Below are positions 37,878 to 48,233 of a stretch of 64,000 nt of DNA, piece after piece. Made by a program: the position numbers and the translations under genes. The notes beneath the pieces were generated by a model. It did no database searches. It saw only the letters and a program-made list of their open reading frames with translations, and was not told the origin of the DNA. Source of the DNA: an uncultured Pseudomonadales bacterium (GTDB taxonomy: Bacteria; Pseudomonadota; Gammaproteobacteria; Pseudomonadales; Azotimanducaceae); assembly GCA_958295875.1 (NCBI GenBank), contig OY282379.1, positions 1,984,001 to 2,048,000 on the forward strand, written 5' to 3'. How positions within the stretch are numbered: the first letter of the stretch is position 1; each line of letters opens with the position of its first letter.

Positions 37878-38498
37878 ATGGCGCGCTACACCGGACCAAA
37901 GCTCAAGCTCTGCCGGCGCGAGGGCACAGACCTCATGCTGAAGAGCGGCGTCACGCCCATCGATGCCAAGTGCAAGATGGACACGCCGCCGGGGCAACAT
38001 GGCAGCCGCCGCACGCGGCTGTCGGACTATGCCGTGCAATTGCGCGAGAAGCAGAAAGTGCGGCGCTTCTACGGCGTCTTGGAGCGGCAGTTCCGCAACT
38101 ACTACCAAAAGGCGGATCGGCAGCGCGGCGCCACCGGCGAGAACCTGTTGCGGCTGCTCGAATGCCGGCTCGACAACGTGGTGTATCGCATGGGCTTCGG
38201 CTCGACGCGGGCGGAAGCTCGGCAGTTGGTGTCGCACAAGGCGATGGCGGTGAACGGGCAGACGGTGAACATCCCCTCATACCATGTGCGCCCGGATGAC
38301 GTGGTGGCCGTGCGCGACCGGGCGAAGGGCCAGCTACGCATCAAGAATGCGTTGGACGTGACGGCGCAACGCGGCATGGCCGATTGGGTCGATGTCGATG
38401 CGGAGAAGTTCGAAGGCGTCTTCAAGCGCACGCCAGACCGCACCGAGCTGCCGCAGGAGATCAACGAGAACCTCATCGTCGAGCTCTACTCCAAGTAG
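37878..38498 (+). CDS. rpsD: Ribosomal protein S4
   Basis: 206 residues. [18 protein letters not shown], then the S4 RNA-binding domain [24 protein letters not shown]... (about residues 95-160). Translational repressor of the alpha operon in E. coli. AGGGGAGC precedes the ATG. Confidence 0.97.
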   Translation: MARYTGPKLKLCRREGTDLMLKSGVTPIDAKCKMDTPPGQHGSRRTRLSDYAVQLREKQKVRRFYGVLERQFRNYYQKADRQRGATGENLLRLLECRLDNVVYRMGFGSTRAEARQLVSHKAMAVNGQTVNIPSYHVRPDDVVAVRDRAKGQLRIKNALDVTAQRGMADWVDVDAEKFEGVFKRTPDRTELPQEINENLIVELYSK

Positions 38499-38555
38499 CG
38501 GCTAGACGCCTTAGAGCGCAGTCAAGCAATCCTAACGATGGAGGATGGATTGACC

Positions 38556-39554
38556 ATGGCACAAACGATGACCGAGATGCTGGCCCCGCGACACATCCGC
38601 GTAGAGGAGGTGCGCCCGGGGCGGGCCAAGGTGACGCTGGAGCCCCTCGACCGCGGCTTCGGCTACACATTGGGCAATGCCCTGCGCCGCATCCTGCTTT
38701 CGTCGATGCCGGGCGCCGCCATCACGGAAGTGGAAATCGACGGCGTGTTGCATGAATACGACACCATCGAGGGCGTGCGCGAGGATGTCATCGATATCCT
38801 GCTGAACCTGAAGGGCGTGGCAGTGCAACTCCATCACGGCGAGTCTGCGCGCATCACCCTCGCGCGGCAAGGCGGCGGAACGGTCACCGCCGGAGACTTC
38901 CAGCGCACCCAAGATGTGGACATCGCCAATCCAGACCACCTCATCTGCACGTTGAACGACAGCGGCAAGATCCGCATGGAAGCCAGGGTGACGCGCGGCC
39001 GCGGCTACCAAGCCGTCGAATATGTGGGCGAGGCCGAGGGGGAAACCCAGTCCATCGGCATCCTCAAGCTGGACGCCAGCTACAGCCCGATGCGCCGCGT
39101 GGCTTACGAGGTGCAGGATGCGCGCGTTGAGCAACGCACAGACTTGGACAAGCTCATTCTGGACATCGAGTCCAACGGCACCATCGAGCCAGAAGCGGCG
39201 GTGCGGCGGGCGGCAACTATCTTGCAGCGGCAGCTCGATGCATTCGTCGCCTTGGAAGCGGACCCAGAGAAAACGGACGACCTCAAGCACCCGGAAGTGG
39301 AGCCGATTCTGTTGAAGCCGGTGGATGACTTGGAGTTGACCGTGCGGTCAGCCAATTGCTTGAAGGCGGAGAACATCAACCTCATCGGTGATCTCATCCA
39401 GCAAAGCGAGGTGGACCTGCTGAAGACGCCGAACCTCGGCAAGAAATCCTTAACGGAGATCAAGGACGTGCTTGCCCAACGCGGCCTGTCGCTGGGCATG
39501 CGGCTCGATGGCTGGCCGCCGGCGGGTCTGCGCGACGACGAACGCATCGGCTGA
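38556..39554 (+). CDS. rpoA: RNA polymerase alpha subunit
   Basis: 332 residues. Assembly domain with [27 protein letters not shown] (about residues 29-55) and C-terminal domain with [14 protein letters not shown] [18 protein letters not shown], the 265 determinant that binds UP elements, intact. Start at ATG 38556, judged by E. coli length; ATG 38538 is an alternative. Confidence 0.97.
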   Translation: MAQTMTEMLAPRHIRVEEVRPGRAKVTLEPLDRGFGYTLGNALRRILLSSMPGAAITEVEIDGVLHEYDTIEGVREDVIDILLNLKGVAVQLHHGESARITLARQGGGTVTAGDFQRTQDVDIANPDHLICTLNDSGKIRMEARVTRGRGYQAVEYVGEAEGETQSIGILKLDASYSPMRRVAYEVQDARVEQRTDLDKLILDIESNGTIEPEAAVRRAATILQRQLDAFVALEADPEKTDDLKHPEVEPILLKPVDDLELTVRSANCLKAENINLIGDLIQQSEVDLLKTPNLGKKSLTEIKDVLAQRGLSLGMRLDGWPPAGLRDDERIG

Positions 39555-39583
39555 AGCGCGTACCGCGGGAAGGACCACCCCCA

Positions 39584-40015
39584 ATGAGACACAGAAAGAG
39601 CGGCCGGAAGCTGAATCGCCCGAGTGCCCACCGGCGGGCGATGTTCCGCAACATGGCGTCGTCGCTCATCGAGCATGAGATCATCAAGACGACGTTGGCC
39701 AAAGCGAAGGAGCTGCGCCGCGTCGCCGAACCGCTCATCACCTTGGCCAAGCAAGACACCGTGGCCAATCGCCGCCTCGCCTTTGCCCGCACCCGCAACA
39801 AGGCGGCGGTGAGCAAGCTCTTCGCCGAGCTCGGCCCCCGCTACAAAGATCGTCCAGGCGGCTACACGCGCATCCTGAAGGCCGGCTTCCGCGTCGGCGA
39901 CGCCGCGCCAGTGGCGTACATCGAGTTGGTGGACCGCCCGATGGCCTTGGACGACGAAGGGGACGAAAGCGCCCTCCCGGAAGCTACCGAGGAAGGCCAG
40001 CGCGCGGCCGGCTGA
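39584..40015 (+). CDS. rplQ: Ribosomal protein L17
   Basis: 143 residues. [23 protein letters not shown] start and [19 protein letters not shown] 17-residue acidic C-terminal extension ([15 protein letters not shown]) follows the usual end. Last gene of the alpha operon. Confidence 0.97.
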   Translation: MRHRKSGRKLNRPSAHRRAMFRNMASSLIEHEIIKTTLAKAKELRRVAEPLITLAKQDTVANRRLAFARTRNKAAVSKLFAELGPRYKDRPGGYTRILKAGFRVGDAAPVAYIELVDRPMALDDEGDESALPEATEEGQRAAG

Positions 40016-40030
40016 AAACGCCCTTCTAGG

Positions 40031-40044
40031 GGCGGTGCGCCGCC
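40031..40044 (+). terminator. Weak hairpin after rplQ
   Basis: GGCGG (40031-40035) and CCGCC (40040-40044) form a short stem 15 bases after the rplQ stop; a second possible stem (CGCCC/GGGCG) overlaps it. No U-tract follows. It lies between convergent genes, so it may act as an end-of-operon signal, but the evidence is thin. Confidence 0.25.
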
Positions 40045-40148
40045 GCTCCGTCAATCAACACCGATCACGCGGCCAGGCCGCTACGCTTGCGGCGTCGCTT
40101 CCCTTTCGAACGGCGAGCCCCGGGCAAGGGTGCCTGCCACCCTCCCCT

Positions 40149-41600
40149 CTAGTACCCAGGCGGCGGCGTGAACGCGAAGCCTTCGGCCTCCAGCAGTTTG
40201 GCGAGGCCGATGGTCTTCAAGTCTCCATATTCGGGGCCGATGATTTGCACGCCGATGGGCAGCCCGTCGGCGCTGGGGCCGGTGGGGATGACCGTGGACG
40301 GCAGGTAGCTGCAAATGGCGAGGCCAGCCCAGAACACTTGCTCGAAGTAGGGGCGCTCGGCGTTGTCCACCATCAAGGTGCGCTTGCCGAACGGGCGATG
40401 GTCGTGCGGGAATGCCGGCGTTGCCATGATCGGCGCGATGAGCGCGTCGTAGCGCCCGAAAAACTCGCGCCACTTCCAGCGCAGATGCGTGCGCGCCTCG
40501 TTGGCGGCGGAGTAATCGCGGAACGTTGCCACTTGGGCGCGGAGGGTCCTCGCGCGGTCGCTCACATCGTCCAGCGCCAGCCCGCGCGCCTCTTCTTGCA
40601 GCGCCCGATACACGTCGTCTGGTTGACGCGACATCATCACCGCCTGCAGGAGCGTCTGGTAGGTGCCGAACGCGCCGCCTACGTCGAAGTCGTCAGGCGT
40701 GGCATCGAAATCCGCTTGGCCGCCGGCGGCAACGATGGCGTCCGCCACCGCGGCAACCCGCCCTTGGGTCTCCTGCGTCACCGGCGCCATGTCGTGGCTG
40801 GCCCAGCAGGCGACGCGATATTGGCCCAAGCGCGAATGTTGCGGGCCGCGCAGCCGCAGCGCGTAGCCTTCGTCCATGATCTCGTCTGGCCCCGCCATCG
40901 CGTGAACGCCGAGCTCCAAGTCTTGTGCGCCGCGTCCCAGCGGCCCGATCACCGATAGATCGGATTGGGACAAGACGCCCGGCATCGCATGGCCGCGCGG
41001 CGGCAACAGGCCCCAAGTGGGCTTGTGGCCGAAGACGCCGCAGAAGTGCGCGGGATTGCGGATGGAGCCGCCGATGTCCGAGCCAGATTCAAAGCCCGTC
41101 AGCCCCGCCGCCAACGCCGCCGCCGAACCGCCGGATGATCCGCCGGGGGTGCGCCCGACGTTCCAAGGGTTGTTGGTGACGCCGTAGATGTCGTTGTAGC
41201 TCTGGAAATCCGCCAAGTTGAGCGGCACGTTGGTTTTGCCGAACAGCACCACGCCGGCGGCTTTGAGGCGCTGCACAGAAAGGGCGTCTTTGCTCGGCAT
41301 GTTGTCCTTGAGCGGTACATTGCCCCAAGTGCTGGGCAGCCCCGCCACGTCGTAGGATTCCTTGATGGTCATGGGCACCCCGTGCAGTGGCCCCCACGTC
41401 TCGCCCTTGGCGACGGCCGCATCGGCTTCCCGCGCCCGTTGCCGAGCCCGCTCCTCGTCCATCACGATGAGCGCGTTGAGTTCGGGATTGAACTGCGCCA
41501 CGCGCTCCAGATAGCCGTCCAAGAGCTCCTCGCTGCCAACTTCCTTGGCTTGGATCATGGCCGCGAGCTCGGCGGCTGTCTTGAATGCGATGTCATCCAT
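40149..41600 (-). CDS. Amidase-signature-family hydrolase
   Basis: 483 residues. The Ser-cisSer-Lys triad fits: Lys in GVPMTIKES (about residue 80) and the Ser pair in TPGGSSGGSAAALAAG (about residues 155-170), followed by GSDIGGSIRNPAHFCGVFGHKPT. Similar to bacterial amidases that hydrolyse aryl or aliphatic amides; not GatA, since no gatB/C neighbours. Start at ATG 41600 (GGAG upstream) rather than 41636. Confidence 0.88.
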   Translation of the reverse strand: MDDIAFKTAAELAAMIQAKEVGSEELLDGYLERVAQFNPELNALIVMDEERARQRAREADAAVAKGETWGPLHGVPMTIKESYDVAGLPSTWGNVPLKDNMPSKDALSVQRLKAAGVVLFGKTNVPLNLADFQSYNDIYGVTNNPWNVGRTPGGSSGGSAAALAAGLTGFESGSDIGGSIRNPAHFCGVFGHKPTWGLLPPRGHAMPGVLSQSDLSVIGPLGRGAQDLELGVHAMAGPDEIMDEGYALRLRGPQHSRLGQYRVACWASHDMAPVTQETQGRVAAVADAIVAAGGQADFDATPDDFDVGGAFGTYQTLLQAVMMSRQPDDVYRALQEEARGLALDDVSDRARTLRAQVATFRDYSAANEARTHLRWKWREFFGRYDALIAPIMATPAFPHDHRPFGKRTLMVDNAERPYFEQVFWAGLAICSYLPSTVIPTGPSADGLPIGVQIIGPEYGDLKTIGLAKLLEAEGFAFTPPPGY

Positions 41601-41768
41601 GTCGTGCGCTCCAAAGGCGTGAAGTCGAGGCATCAACTTCGCAGTTTACAATGGCGACCTCGCGCAAAGACACGCTTGACTTATCGCTTCTGCCGCATGT
41701 GGGCCCGCCGGCGCCGTGTCGACGCACTGGGCGCTGGCGGCGTTGCGGTGAACGCGCACGGAGACGCC

Positions 41769-42899
41769 ATGCGGGACTTCCGCACCATCCACGAGATCGC
41801 CAAGGCGGCGCGCCGTCAGCTGGACGACAACCTGTGGGACTATGTGCTCGGCGGTGCCGATGCCGAGGCGGCGCTGCGCCGCAACCGGCTCGCCCTCGAT
41901 GCGCTGCAATTCAAGCCCCGCGTGCTGAACGACGTGTCGAACGTCGCCACCGAGACGACGTTCCTCGGCAAGGCGATGCGGCTGCCGGTGGTGTTGGCGC
42001 CCCTCGGCTCCGTGCAGGATTTGGCGCCGGGCGGCGGCGTCACGGCGTGGGCCGCGGCGCAGACGTTCGGCGCGGCGATGCTGCTGAGTTCCGCTTCCCA
42101 GCCGGATTTCGAGACGGTCGCCGCCGCGCCGGCGCCGGCCGCGGCCAACGCTGCCGGGTTCCCCCCGTGCCGCGTCTACCAGCTCTATCTCGTTGGCGAC
42201 CAAGCGTGGATGGACGACATCATCGAACGCGCCATGGCCGCCGGCTACGATGCCTTCTGCCTCACGGTGGACACCGCCGTTTACAGCCGCCGCGAACGCG
42301 ACATCGCCAAGCGCTACGTGCCGTCCTCTGGGCGCCGGGCGGATGGCGGCGCGTTCGGCAGCCTTGGCGCCGTGGATTTCCACGCCCAAGCCCGCATGAC
42401 TTGGAAGACCGTGGAGCACATCAAAGCCAAGTTCGACATTCCGCTCGTCTTGAAGGGCATTCAGCGCGGCGATGATGCGGCGCGCGCCGTGGCCTGTGGC
42501 GTGGAGGTGGTCTACGTCAGCAACCACGGCGGCCGCCAGCTAGACCACGCCCGCGCCGGCATCGATGCGTTGCCGGAAGTGGTTGCCGCGGTGCAGGGCG
42601 GGGCCACGGTGATCGTCGATGGCGGCTTCATGCGCGGGGCGGATGTCGCCAAGGGGCTCTGCCTTGGCGCAGACCTTGTGGGCATGGGGCGTGTGACGGC
42701 GTTGGCGCTGGCCGCCGGCGGCGACGCCGCGGTGGTGCGCGCGTTGGAACTGGTGGAAGAAGAGCTGCGCATCGTGATGGCGCTGCTCGGCGCCGCACGT
42801 CTTGAGGATCTGACGGCCGAACTCGTCGAGCCGGCAACGCCGTTGCCCGGCGACGGCAAGCCGTTGACAGACCTGCCGCTCATTGCAGAAGGCTACTGA
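41769..42899 (+). CDS. FMN-dependent alpha-hydroxyacid oxidase/dehydrogenase
   Basis: 376 residues, TIM barrel of the glycolate oxidase/lactate dehydrogenase family. The catalytic His and Arg are in VSNHGGRQLD, the flavin Lys in PLVLKGIQ, and the phosphate-binding GADLVGMGRV near the end. Oxidises a 2-hydroxyacid to a 2-oxoacid; substrate unknown. ATG 41769 has GGAGA 5 bases upstream. Divergent from the amidase; the 168-base gap holds their promoters. Confidence 0.88.
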   Translation: MRDFRTIHEIAKAARRQLDDNLWDYVLGGADAEAALRRNRLALDALQFKPRVLNDVSNVATETTFLGKAMRLPVVLAPLGSVQDLAPGGGVTAWAAAQTFGAAMLLSSASQPDFETVAAAPAPAAANAAGFPPCRVYQLYLVGDQAWMDDIIERAMAAGYDAFCLTVDTAVYSRRERDIAKRYVPSSGRRADGGAFGSLGAVDFHAQARMTWKTVEHIKAKFDIPLVLKGIQRGDDAARAVACGVEVVYVSNHGGRQLDHARAGIDALPEVVAAVQGGATVIVDGGFMRGADVAKGLCLGADLVGMGRVTALALAAGGDAAVVRALELVEEELRIVMALLGAARLEDLTAELVEPATPLPGDGKPLTDLPLIAEGY

Positions 42900-42926
42900 G
42901 CCTTAAGGCAAGGCTCGGCTACGGAG

Positions 42927-43259
42927 CTACGGGCCGCCTTTCTTTGGCACCGGCATGGGGAACGGCATGACGTTCTGGCCAGCCGAATCCGTGATCTTCG
43001 CAGTGCCTTCCTTCTCCACTTCGTCGATGCGGACGATGGCGTGCATCGGGATGAAGCTGCGCTGCACACCGGAGAACTCGTTGCGCAGTTTGTCCTCCGC
43101 GGGGTCGATCACCATCTTCGCCTTCTCGCCGAAGATGTAATCCTCAATCTCCACGAAGCCATACAGGTCGCTCTGGTAGATCGAGTGCGCGTACACCTCG
43201 TAGATCTGCCCAGCGTTGTGGAAGTGGATGCGGTAGATGTTGCGGTCGCTGTCTGCCAT
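42927..43259 (-). CDS. DUF1820 family protein
   Basis: 110 residues. DRNIYRIHFHNAGQIYEVYAHSIYQ..LYGFVEIE and RSFIPMHAIVRIDEVEKEG match DUF1820, a small soluble family seen mainly in Gammaproteobacteria. No function is known. The start at ATG 43259 excludes an upstream extension. Converges with the hydroxyacid oxidase gene. Confidence 0.85.
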   Translation of the reverse strand: MADSDRNIYRIHFHNAGQIYEVYAHSIYQSDLYGFVEIEDYIFGEKAKMVIDPAEDKLRNEFSGVQRSFIPMHAIVRIDEVEKEGTAKITDSAGQNVMPFPMPVPKKGGP

Positions 43260-43383
43260 GACACCGTTATACGGGCATGGCGCCAGCCTTTCAAGGTCGG
43301 CTTGGAGACGCGCCGCGCGCATTTGGCCGCCGATGAGTGGTTGCGGTGGGGCGGATGGGGCGGCCGCTAGGTGCCCGCGTTCA

Positions 43384-44070
43384 TCAAGGGTCGGCGCGGT
43401 CTAGCACCGGATACGGCGGCAACCCCCAAGGGACGTCTGGATGGTCCATCATCAAGTCGATGAAGTGGGGCACCAAGAAGGCTAGGATCTCGGTGCCTTG
43501 GCGCACTTGCTCGCGGTTCACGCTGCCTTTCCAGGTGGCGCCACCGTGCATGAGCTGGTTGCGCAGCACGTAGAGCCGGCTGAAGAGCACTGCGAGCACA
43601 CCGGCCGTGTCCATCTTGCCGAGCGCCTTATTCGCGTACCGCAACTGTCCATCGAACCGCTCCTTCCAATCGGCGCAACCCTCCTCGCCGTGATGGAAGC
43701 GCCAGAACGGCTCAAACACGAATCGGTTGTTCAGGAAGTTGCGGATGGAGCCGGCGAAGCGCATCCAGATGGCGTCATAGACCACCCGCCCGCGGTCGAG
43801 TTCCAAGATCGTCTTGAAATACCACTCGAAGAACTCTTGTGCGGAGAACTGCCTCGAGAGGTGCGCGGGTTGTGAGTAGCAGGCGTTGAAGGCCACCCAA
43901 TAGGAAACGAAGGCCAAGTCCTCATCTCGCTGCGCCATCGCCCGCTCCCCGGCTTGCACCCAACTGATGGCCCGATGCACCCGCAGCGCCACCGGCTGCG
44001 GGAACTGGCTGCGCCGGCGGCGTTCCTTGTCTTTCAGAGCCGCGTGGCGAAGGGCTTCGTTGTCACCCAT
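43384..44070 (-). CDS. HEPN-like helical protein
   Basis: 228 residues, almost wholly helical. [13 protein letters not shown] (about residues 168-180) contains the RxxxxH motif of HEPN domains (Arg-Asn-Gln-Leu-Met-His), often an RNase active site. The Apea-like HEPN subgroup is the closest pattern I know. No MNT or other antitoxin partner is adjacent, so it is a solitary HEPN. Divergent from miaB across a 192-base gap. Confidence 0.65.
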   Translation of the reverse strand: MGDNEALRHAALKDKERRRRSQFPQPVALRVHRAISWVQAGERAMAQRDEDLAFVSYWVAFNACYSQPAHLSRQFSAQEFFEWYFKTILELDRGRVVYDAIWMRFAGSIRNFLNNRFVFEPFWRFHHGEEGCADWKERFDGQLRYANKALGKMDTAGVLAVLFSRLYVLRNQLMHGGATWKGSVNREQVRQGTEILAFLVPHFIDLMMDHPDVPWGLPPYPVLDRADP

Positions 44071-44262
44071 CGGAGTGGAATTGGGGCCGGGTCAAGTGCT
44101 CCCCAGTATCGTAACGCCATTGCCGCGAGCCACGCTAGGCGGAGGCCAGCACGGCATGGTTCGCGCCACCCCCGGCGCTGTGCTTCAATGGCTCATCGGC
44201 GGTGCGGCGGTTGCGCCCACGCCGTCGAAAGGGGCGCGTGGCCCCACGTTGGGAGCGAGCAG

Positions 44263-45660
44263 GTGGAAGGTTTCAAGCTCTACATCAAAACTCACGGCTG
44301 CCAGATGAACGTGTACGACTCGTCGCGCATGGCAGACCTCCTGCGTGAGCGCTGCGGCGCTGCCTTGGTGGAGGCGCCGGAAGAGGCGGACGTGCTGCTG
44401 CTCAACACCTGCTCCATCCGCGACAAGGCGCAGGAGAAAGTGTTTCACCAGCTAGGCCGCTGGAAGCCCATCAAGGCGCACCGTGAAGGCGTGCTCATCG
44501 GCGTGGGCGGTTGCGTCGCCAGCCAAGAAGGCGCGGCCATCGTCGCCCGGGCGCCGCAAGTCGATGTGGTGTTTGGGCCGCAGACGCTGCATCGTCTGCC
44601 GGAGCTGTTGCGCCAAGCGCGCCAAAACAGCAGCCCAGCCATCGACGTGAGCTTCCCGGAAATCGAGAAGTTCGATGCCCTGCCGCCGCCCGGCGTGACT
44701 GGCCCGGCCGCCTTCGTGTCCATCATGGAAGGATGCAGCCGCTACTGCACCTTCTGCGTGGTGCCCTACACCCGCGGCGAGGAAGCGAGCCGGCCGGTGG
44801 CGGACGTGATGCGGGAAGTCATCGGCTTGGCTGAGCAGGGCGTGCGGGAGATCAACTTCCTGGGCCAGAATGTGAACGCCTACCGCGGCGCGATTGATGA
44901 AGGCCACGCAGACCTCGCCGAGCTCATCCACTACGCCGCCGAAATCGACGGCATCGACCGCATTCGCTTCACCACCTCCCACCCCGCCGCCTTCACCGAT
45001 GCGCTCATCGACGCTTACCGCGAGGTGCCGCAACTGGCGAGCCATCTGCATCTGCCCGTGCAATCCGGCTCAGACCGGGTGCTTGCGGCCATGAAGCGCG
45101 GCCACACGGCGTTGGAATACAAGGACAAAATCCGCCGCCTGCGCGCCGCACGGCCCGACATTGCTCTCTCTTCAGACTTCATCGTCGGCTTTCCGGGCGA
45201 GACGGAGCAGGATTTCGAGGACACCTTGGCGCTGGTGCGGGAGATGGACTACGACATCTCCTTCAGCTTCATCTACAGCCCGCGCCCCGGCACCCCCGCC
45301 GCCACCCAGCCAGACCCCACGCCGTTGGCGGTGAAGCGCCATCGGCTGGCCATCCTGCAGGATCAACTGCGCCGCCAAACGGCAGCCCATGCCCAGGCGA
45401 TGGTGGGGCGCGTGGAACGGGTGCTGGTCACGGGGCCTTCCAAGCGCGACCCCGGCGAACTGCAGGGGCGCACAGAGAACAATCGCGTCGTGAACTTTCG
45501 CGCCAGCAGCGATGCACTGCACGACGCGTTCGCCGACGTGCGCATCGTGGAAGCGCTGCCGAACTCGCTGCGCGGTGCGCTCGTGGATGCCGCCGCGCGC
45601 CGGCGGCGCGTTGACAGCGAAGCGATGCCCGATATGCTAGGGCACCCAGCAGGAGCTTGA
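44263..45660 (+). CDS. miaB: tRNA-2-methylthio-N6-dimethylallyladenosine synthase
   Basis: 465 residues. The radical-SAM cluster is CSRYCTFC; the N-terminal domain has cysteines in [21 protein letters not shown] and GVGGCVASQ for the second cluster; a TRAM domain ends the protein. Adds a methylthio group to i6A37 of tRNA. GTG 44263 is 7 bases from GGGAG. First gene of miaB-ybeZ-ybeY-ybeX-lnt. Confidence 0.94.
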   Translation: MEGFKLYIKTHGCQMNVYDSSRMADLLRERCGAALVEAPEEADVLLLNTCSIRDKAQEKVFHQLGRWKPIKAHREGVLIGVGGCVASQEGAAIVARAPQVDVVFGPQTLHRLPELLRQARQNSSPAIDVSFPEIEKFDALPPPGVTGPAAFVSIMEGCSRYCTFCVVPYTRGEEASRPVADVMREVIGLAEQGVREINFLGQNVNAYRGAIDEGHADLAELIHYAAEIDGIDRIRFTTSHPAAFTDALIDAYREVPQLASHLHLPVQSGSDRVLAAMKRGHTALEYKDKIRRLRAARPDIALSSDFIVGFPGETEQDFEDTLALVREMDYDISFSFIYSPRPGTPAATQPDPTPLAVKRHRLAILQDQLRRQTAAHAQAMVGRVERVLVTGPSKRDPGELQGRTENNRVVNFRASSDALHDAFADVRIVEALPNSLRGALVDAAARRRRVDSEAMPDMLGHPAGA

Positions 45661-45667
45661 TCCGCAC

Positions 45668-46843
45668 TTGGGCGCCAACTTACCGATGCGCGAGGGTTCT
45701 GCCTCGCGCCCGCCGCTCGACGGCTCGTTTCGGCAACGGACACAGCCTCCGGAAGCGTCCACTGCGTCTTCGCCGCCCGTCGCGGACGAGCGAGGCGATG
45801 CGCCGGCCGGCGACGCGCCCGCAGCCGAGCCGCCGGCATCTGGCGACGAAGCCCCTCGCTCCGCCAGCGTCACCTTGGAACCGGAAGACGCGCACCGCCT
45901 CGCCGCGCTCTGCGGGCCGTTCGATCAGAATCTCTTGCATCTGGAGCGGCGCCTTGGCGTGACCATTCGCAATCGCGGCAGCCGGTTCCGCATCACCGGG
46001 CCGCCGGCGAGCGTGCAGGCGGGCCGCGCCTTGCTCGCCCAGCTCTATCTCGAAACGGCGGAAGCGGACGCCGTGGACTTGAGCACGGTGCATCTGCATC
46101 TGCAGGAAGCCGGCGTGGAAGCGCTGCTTGCCGGCGTGGGCGCCGATGCGAATGCCCCGGCGAACGTGATTCGCACACGCCGAAAGACCATCAAGCCGCG
46201 TGGCGCCACGCAACTGCGCTACGTCGAGGCGATTCGCTCCCACGACGTGAACTTCGGCGTCGGGCCGGCCGGCACCGGCAAGACCTACCTCGCCGTCGCC
46301 TGCGCCGTGGAAGCGCTGGAACGCCAAGCCGTGGGCCGAATCCTGCTGGTGCGCCCGGCGGTGGAGGCGGGCGAGAAGCTCGGCTTTTTGCCGGGAGACT
46401 TGGCGCAGAAGATCGACCCGTACTTGCGCCCGCTGTACGACGCGCTCTATGAGATGCTCGGTGTGGACCGGGTGAACAAACGCATCGAGCGCAACGTCAT
46501 TGAGGTGGCGCCGCTCGCGTTCATGCGCGGGCGCACCTTGAACGGCGCGTTCATCATCTTGGACGAAAGCCAGAACACCACCGTGGAACAGATGAAGATG
46601 TTCTTGACGCGCATCGGCTTTGGCTCCACCGCCGTCATCACTGGCGACATCACGCAAATCGATTTGCCACGCGGCCAGCGCTCCGGCCTGGTGCATGTGC
46701 TCACGGTGTTGAAGGGTGTGGCGGGCTTGAGCTTCACGCGCTTCGGCGCCAAGGATGTGGTGCGCCATCCCATCGTGCAGCGCATCGTCGAGGCTTATGC
46801 GCGGGAAGACGACGCCGCCGGCGAAGCGGGAGGCCGGGCATGA
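45668..46843 (+). CDS. ybeZ: PhoH-like ATPase YbeZ
   Basis: 391 residues from TTG 45668 (AGGAG 12 bases before) or 385 from ATG 45686. Walker [14 protein letters not shown] and Walker [12 protein letters not shown] are clear; [11 protein letters not shown] follows. The first about 65 residues are Ser/Pro/Ala-rich and low complexity, an extension to the usual YbeZ. Partner of the YbeY RNase; proposed RNA helicase-like role in ribosome quality control. Confidence 0.93.
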   Translation: MGANLPMREGSASRPPLDGSFRQRTQPPEASTASSPPVADERGDAPAGDAPAAEPPASGDEAPRSASVTLEPEDAHRLAALCGPFDQNLLHLERRLGVTIRNRGSRFRITGPPASVQAGRALLAQLYLETAEADAVDLSTVHLHLQEAGVEALLAGVGADANAPANVIRTRRKTIKPRGATQLRYVEAIRSHDVNFGVGPAGTGKTYLAVACAVEALERQAVGRILLVRPAVEAGEKLGFLPGDLAQKIDPYLRPLYDALYEMLGVDRVNKRIERNVIEVAPLAFMRGRTLNGAFIILDESQNTTVEQMKMFLTRIGFGSTAVITGDITQIDLPRGQRSGLVHVLTVLKGVAGLSFTRFGAKDVVRHPIVQRIVEAYAREDDAAGEAGGRA

Positions 46844-47349
46844 GCGACGCCGTGGCCGCGCTGGCGCGTGCCGATGGCCTCGGCGCCCCGGCCGCTGGCG
46901 GGGCCGAGCTGACGTGGGCCGCCGCCGAGCGTGTGGAGGTGCAGATTGCGGCGCACCCCTCCCCAGCGCCCACGGCGCTTAAGGCGTGGGCGTGGGCCGC
47001 CTTGGGCGATGAGCGCCGCGCAGTCTGCATCCGCATTGTGGAGCCGGCGGAGAGCCGGGCGCTGAACGCACGTTTTCGCGACAAGCCCCGCGCCACCAAT
47101 GTGCTGGCGTTCCCCGCCGACGCGCCAAGCGTCTTGGGCGACCTCGCCATCTGCGCCGAAGTGGTGGAGCGCGAAGCCGAGGAGCATGGCCAGGAGTTGG
47201 CGGCGCGCTTCGCGCACATGGTCGTGCATGGCGTGCTGCACTTGCGGGGCATGGATCATCAGGACGCTGCCGAAGCAGCACAGATGGAGGCAGCAGAGGC
47301 CCGCGTCCTCGCCGCCCTGGGCTTTGGAGACCCTTACGCGCTCCCATGA
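46840..47349 (+). CDS. ybeY: Endoribonuclease YbeY
   Basis: 169 residues. The zinc-binding [15 protein letters not shown] gives H-x3-H-x5-[21 protein letters not shown] region precedes it. Needed for 16S rRNA 3'-end maturation and 70S quality control. Overlaps ybeZ by four bases and ybeX by four. Confidence 0.95.
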   Translation: MSDAVAALARADGLGAPAAGGAELTWAAAERVEVQIAAHPSPAPTALKAWAWAALGDERRAVCIRIVEPAESRALNARFRDKPRATNVLAFPADAPSVLGDLAICAEVVEREAEEHGQELAARFAHMVVHGVLHLRGMDHQDAAEAAQMEAAEARVLAALGFGDPYALP

Positions 47350-48185
47350 CGGAACCAAAAACGGAACAACAACGCAGTTGGCGAGATTGGGTGGCCGATC
47401 TCTTCTCGGGTGATCCGATGGACCGCACCGAGGTGCTGGACATGTTGCAGGACGCCGCGGAGCGGGGCATCGTCAACGGCGGTGCCTTCGAGATCATGGA
47501 CCGGACGCTGCGCTTCTCGGACATGCGCGCCCGGGACATCATGATTCCGCGCTCGCAAGCTGTGTTCATCCGCGCCGACGAACCCCCGCAGGCGTTCTTG
47601 GCGCAAGTCGTCCAGTCCAAGCATTCGCGCTTCCCGGTGATCGGCGACGATTTGGACGACATCAAGGGCATCCTCCATGCGAAGGATCTGTTGCCCCTGT
47701 TGCTCGAAGGCGGCTTGGATGGCTTCGACATCAAGGACTGCATTCGCCCGGTCACGGTGGTGCCAGAGAGCAAGCGGCTGCATTTCATGCTGCAGGAGTT
47801 TCAGCAAACGCGGAACCACATGGCGGCGGTGATCGACGAGTATGGCCATGTCTCCGGAGTCATCACCATTGAGGACGTGTTGGAGCAGATCGTCGGCGAA
47901 ATCGAGGACGAGTACGATGTGGACGACGACAGCTTCATCAAGCAGCACGGCGCTGGCAGCTACACGGTGAAGGCGGTGACGCCGCTGCGGGAGTTCAACG
48001 AGTACTTCAAGGCGGATTTCGATGAAGCGGCCTGCGACACCATCGGCGGCGCCGTGCTGAAAGAGTTAGGCCGCCTGCCGGAACGCGAGGAAAAGGTGTC
48101 CATCGGCAAGTTCGACTTTCGCGTGTTGCACGCGGACCGGCGCCGCATCCAGCTCTTGGAGCTCAACTGCCGCGAACCCGCTTGA
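47346..48185 (+). CDS. ybeX: CorC/YbeX-type CBS-domain protein
   Basis: 279 residues. Two CBS domains (about residues 65-190; start [15 protein letters not shown], end [19 protein letters not shown]) followed by a CorC_HlyC domain (about residues 200-275). No transmembrane helices. Linked to Mg/Co efflux and to ribosome maintenance. Start overlaps the ybeY stop. Confidence 0.94.
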   Translation: MTEPKTEQQRSWRDWVADLFSGDPMDRTEVLDMLQDAAERGIVNGGAFEIMDRTLRFSDMRARDIMIPRSQAVFIRADEPPQAFLAQVVQSKHSRFPVIGDDLDDIKGILHAKDLLPLLLEGGLDGFDIKDCIRPVTVVPESKRLHFMLQEFQQTRNHMAAVIDEYGHVSGVITIEDVLEQIVGEIEDEYDVDDDSFIKQHGAGSYTVKAVTPLREFNEYFKADFDEAACDTIGGAVLKELGRLPEREEKVSIGKFDFRVLHADRRRIQLLELNCREPA

Positions 48186-48233
48186 GCTGATGCGCGCACC
48201 GCGGGTGATCAGCCGGATGCGCGTGGCGATGCT

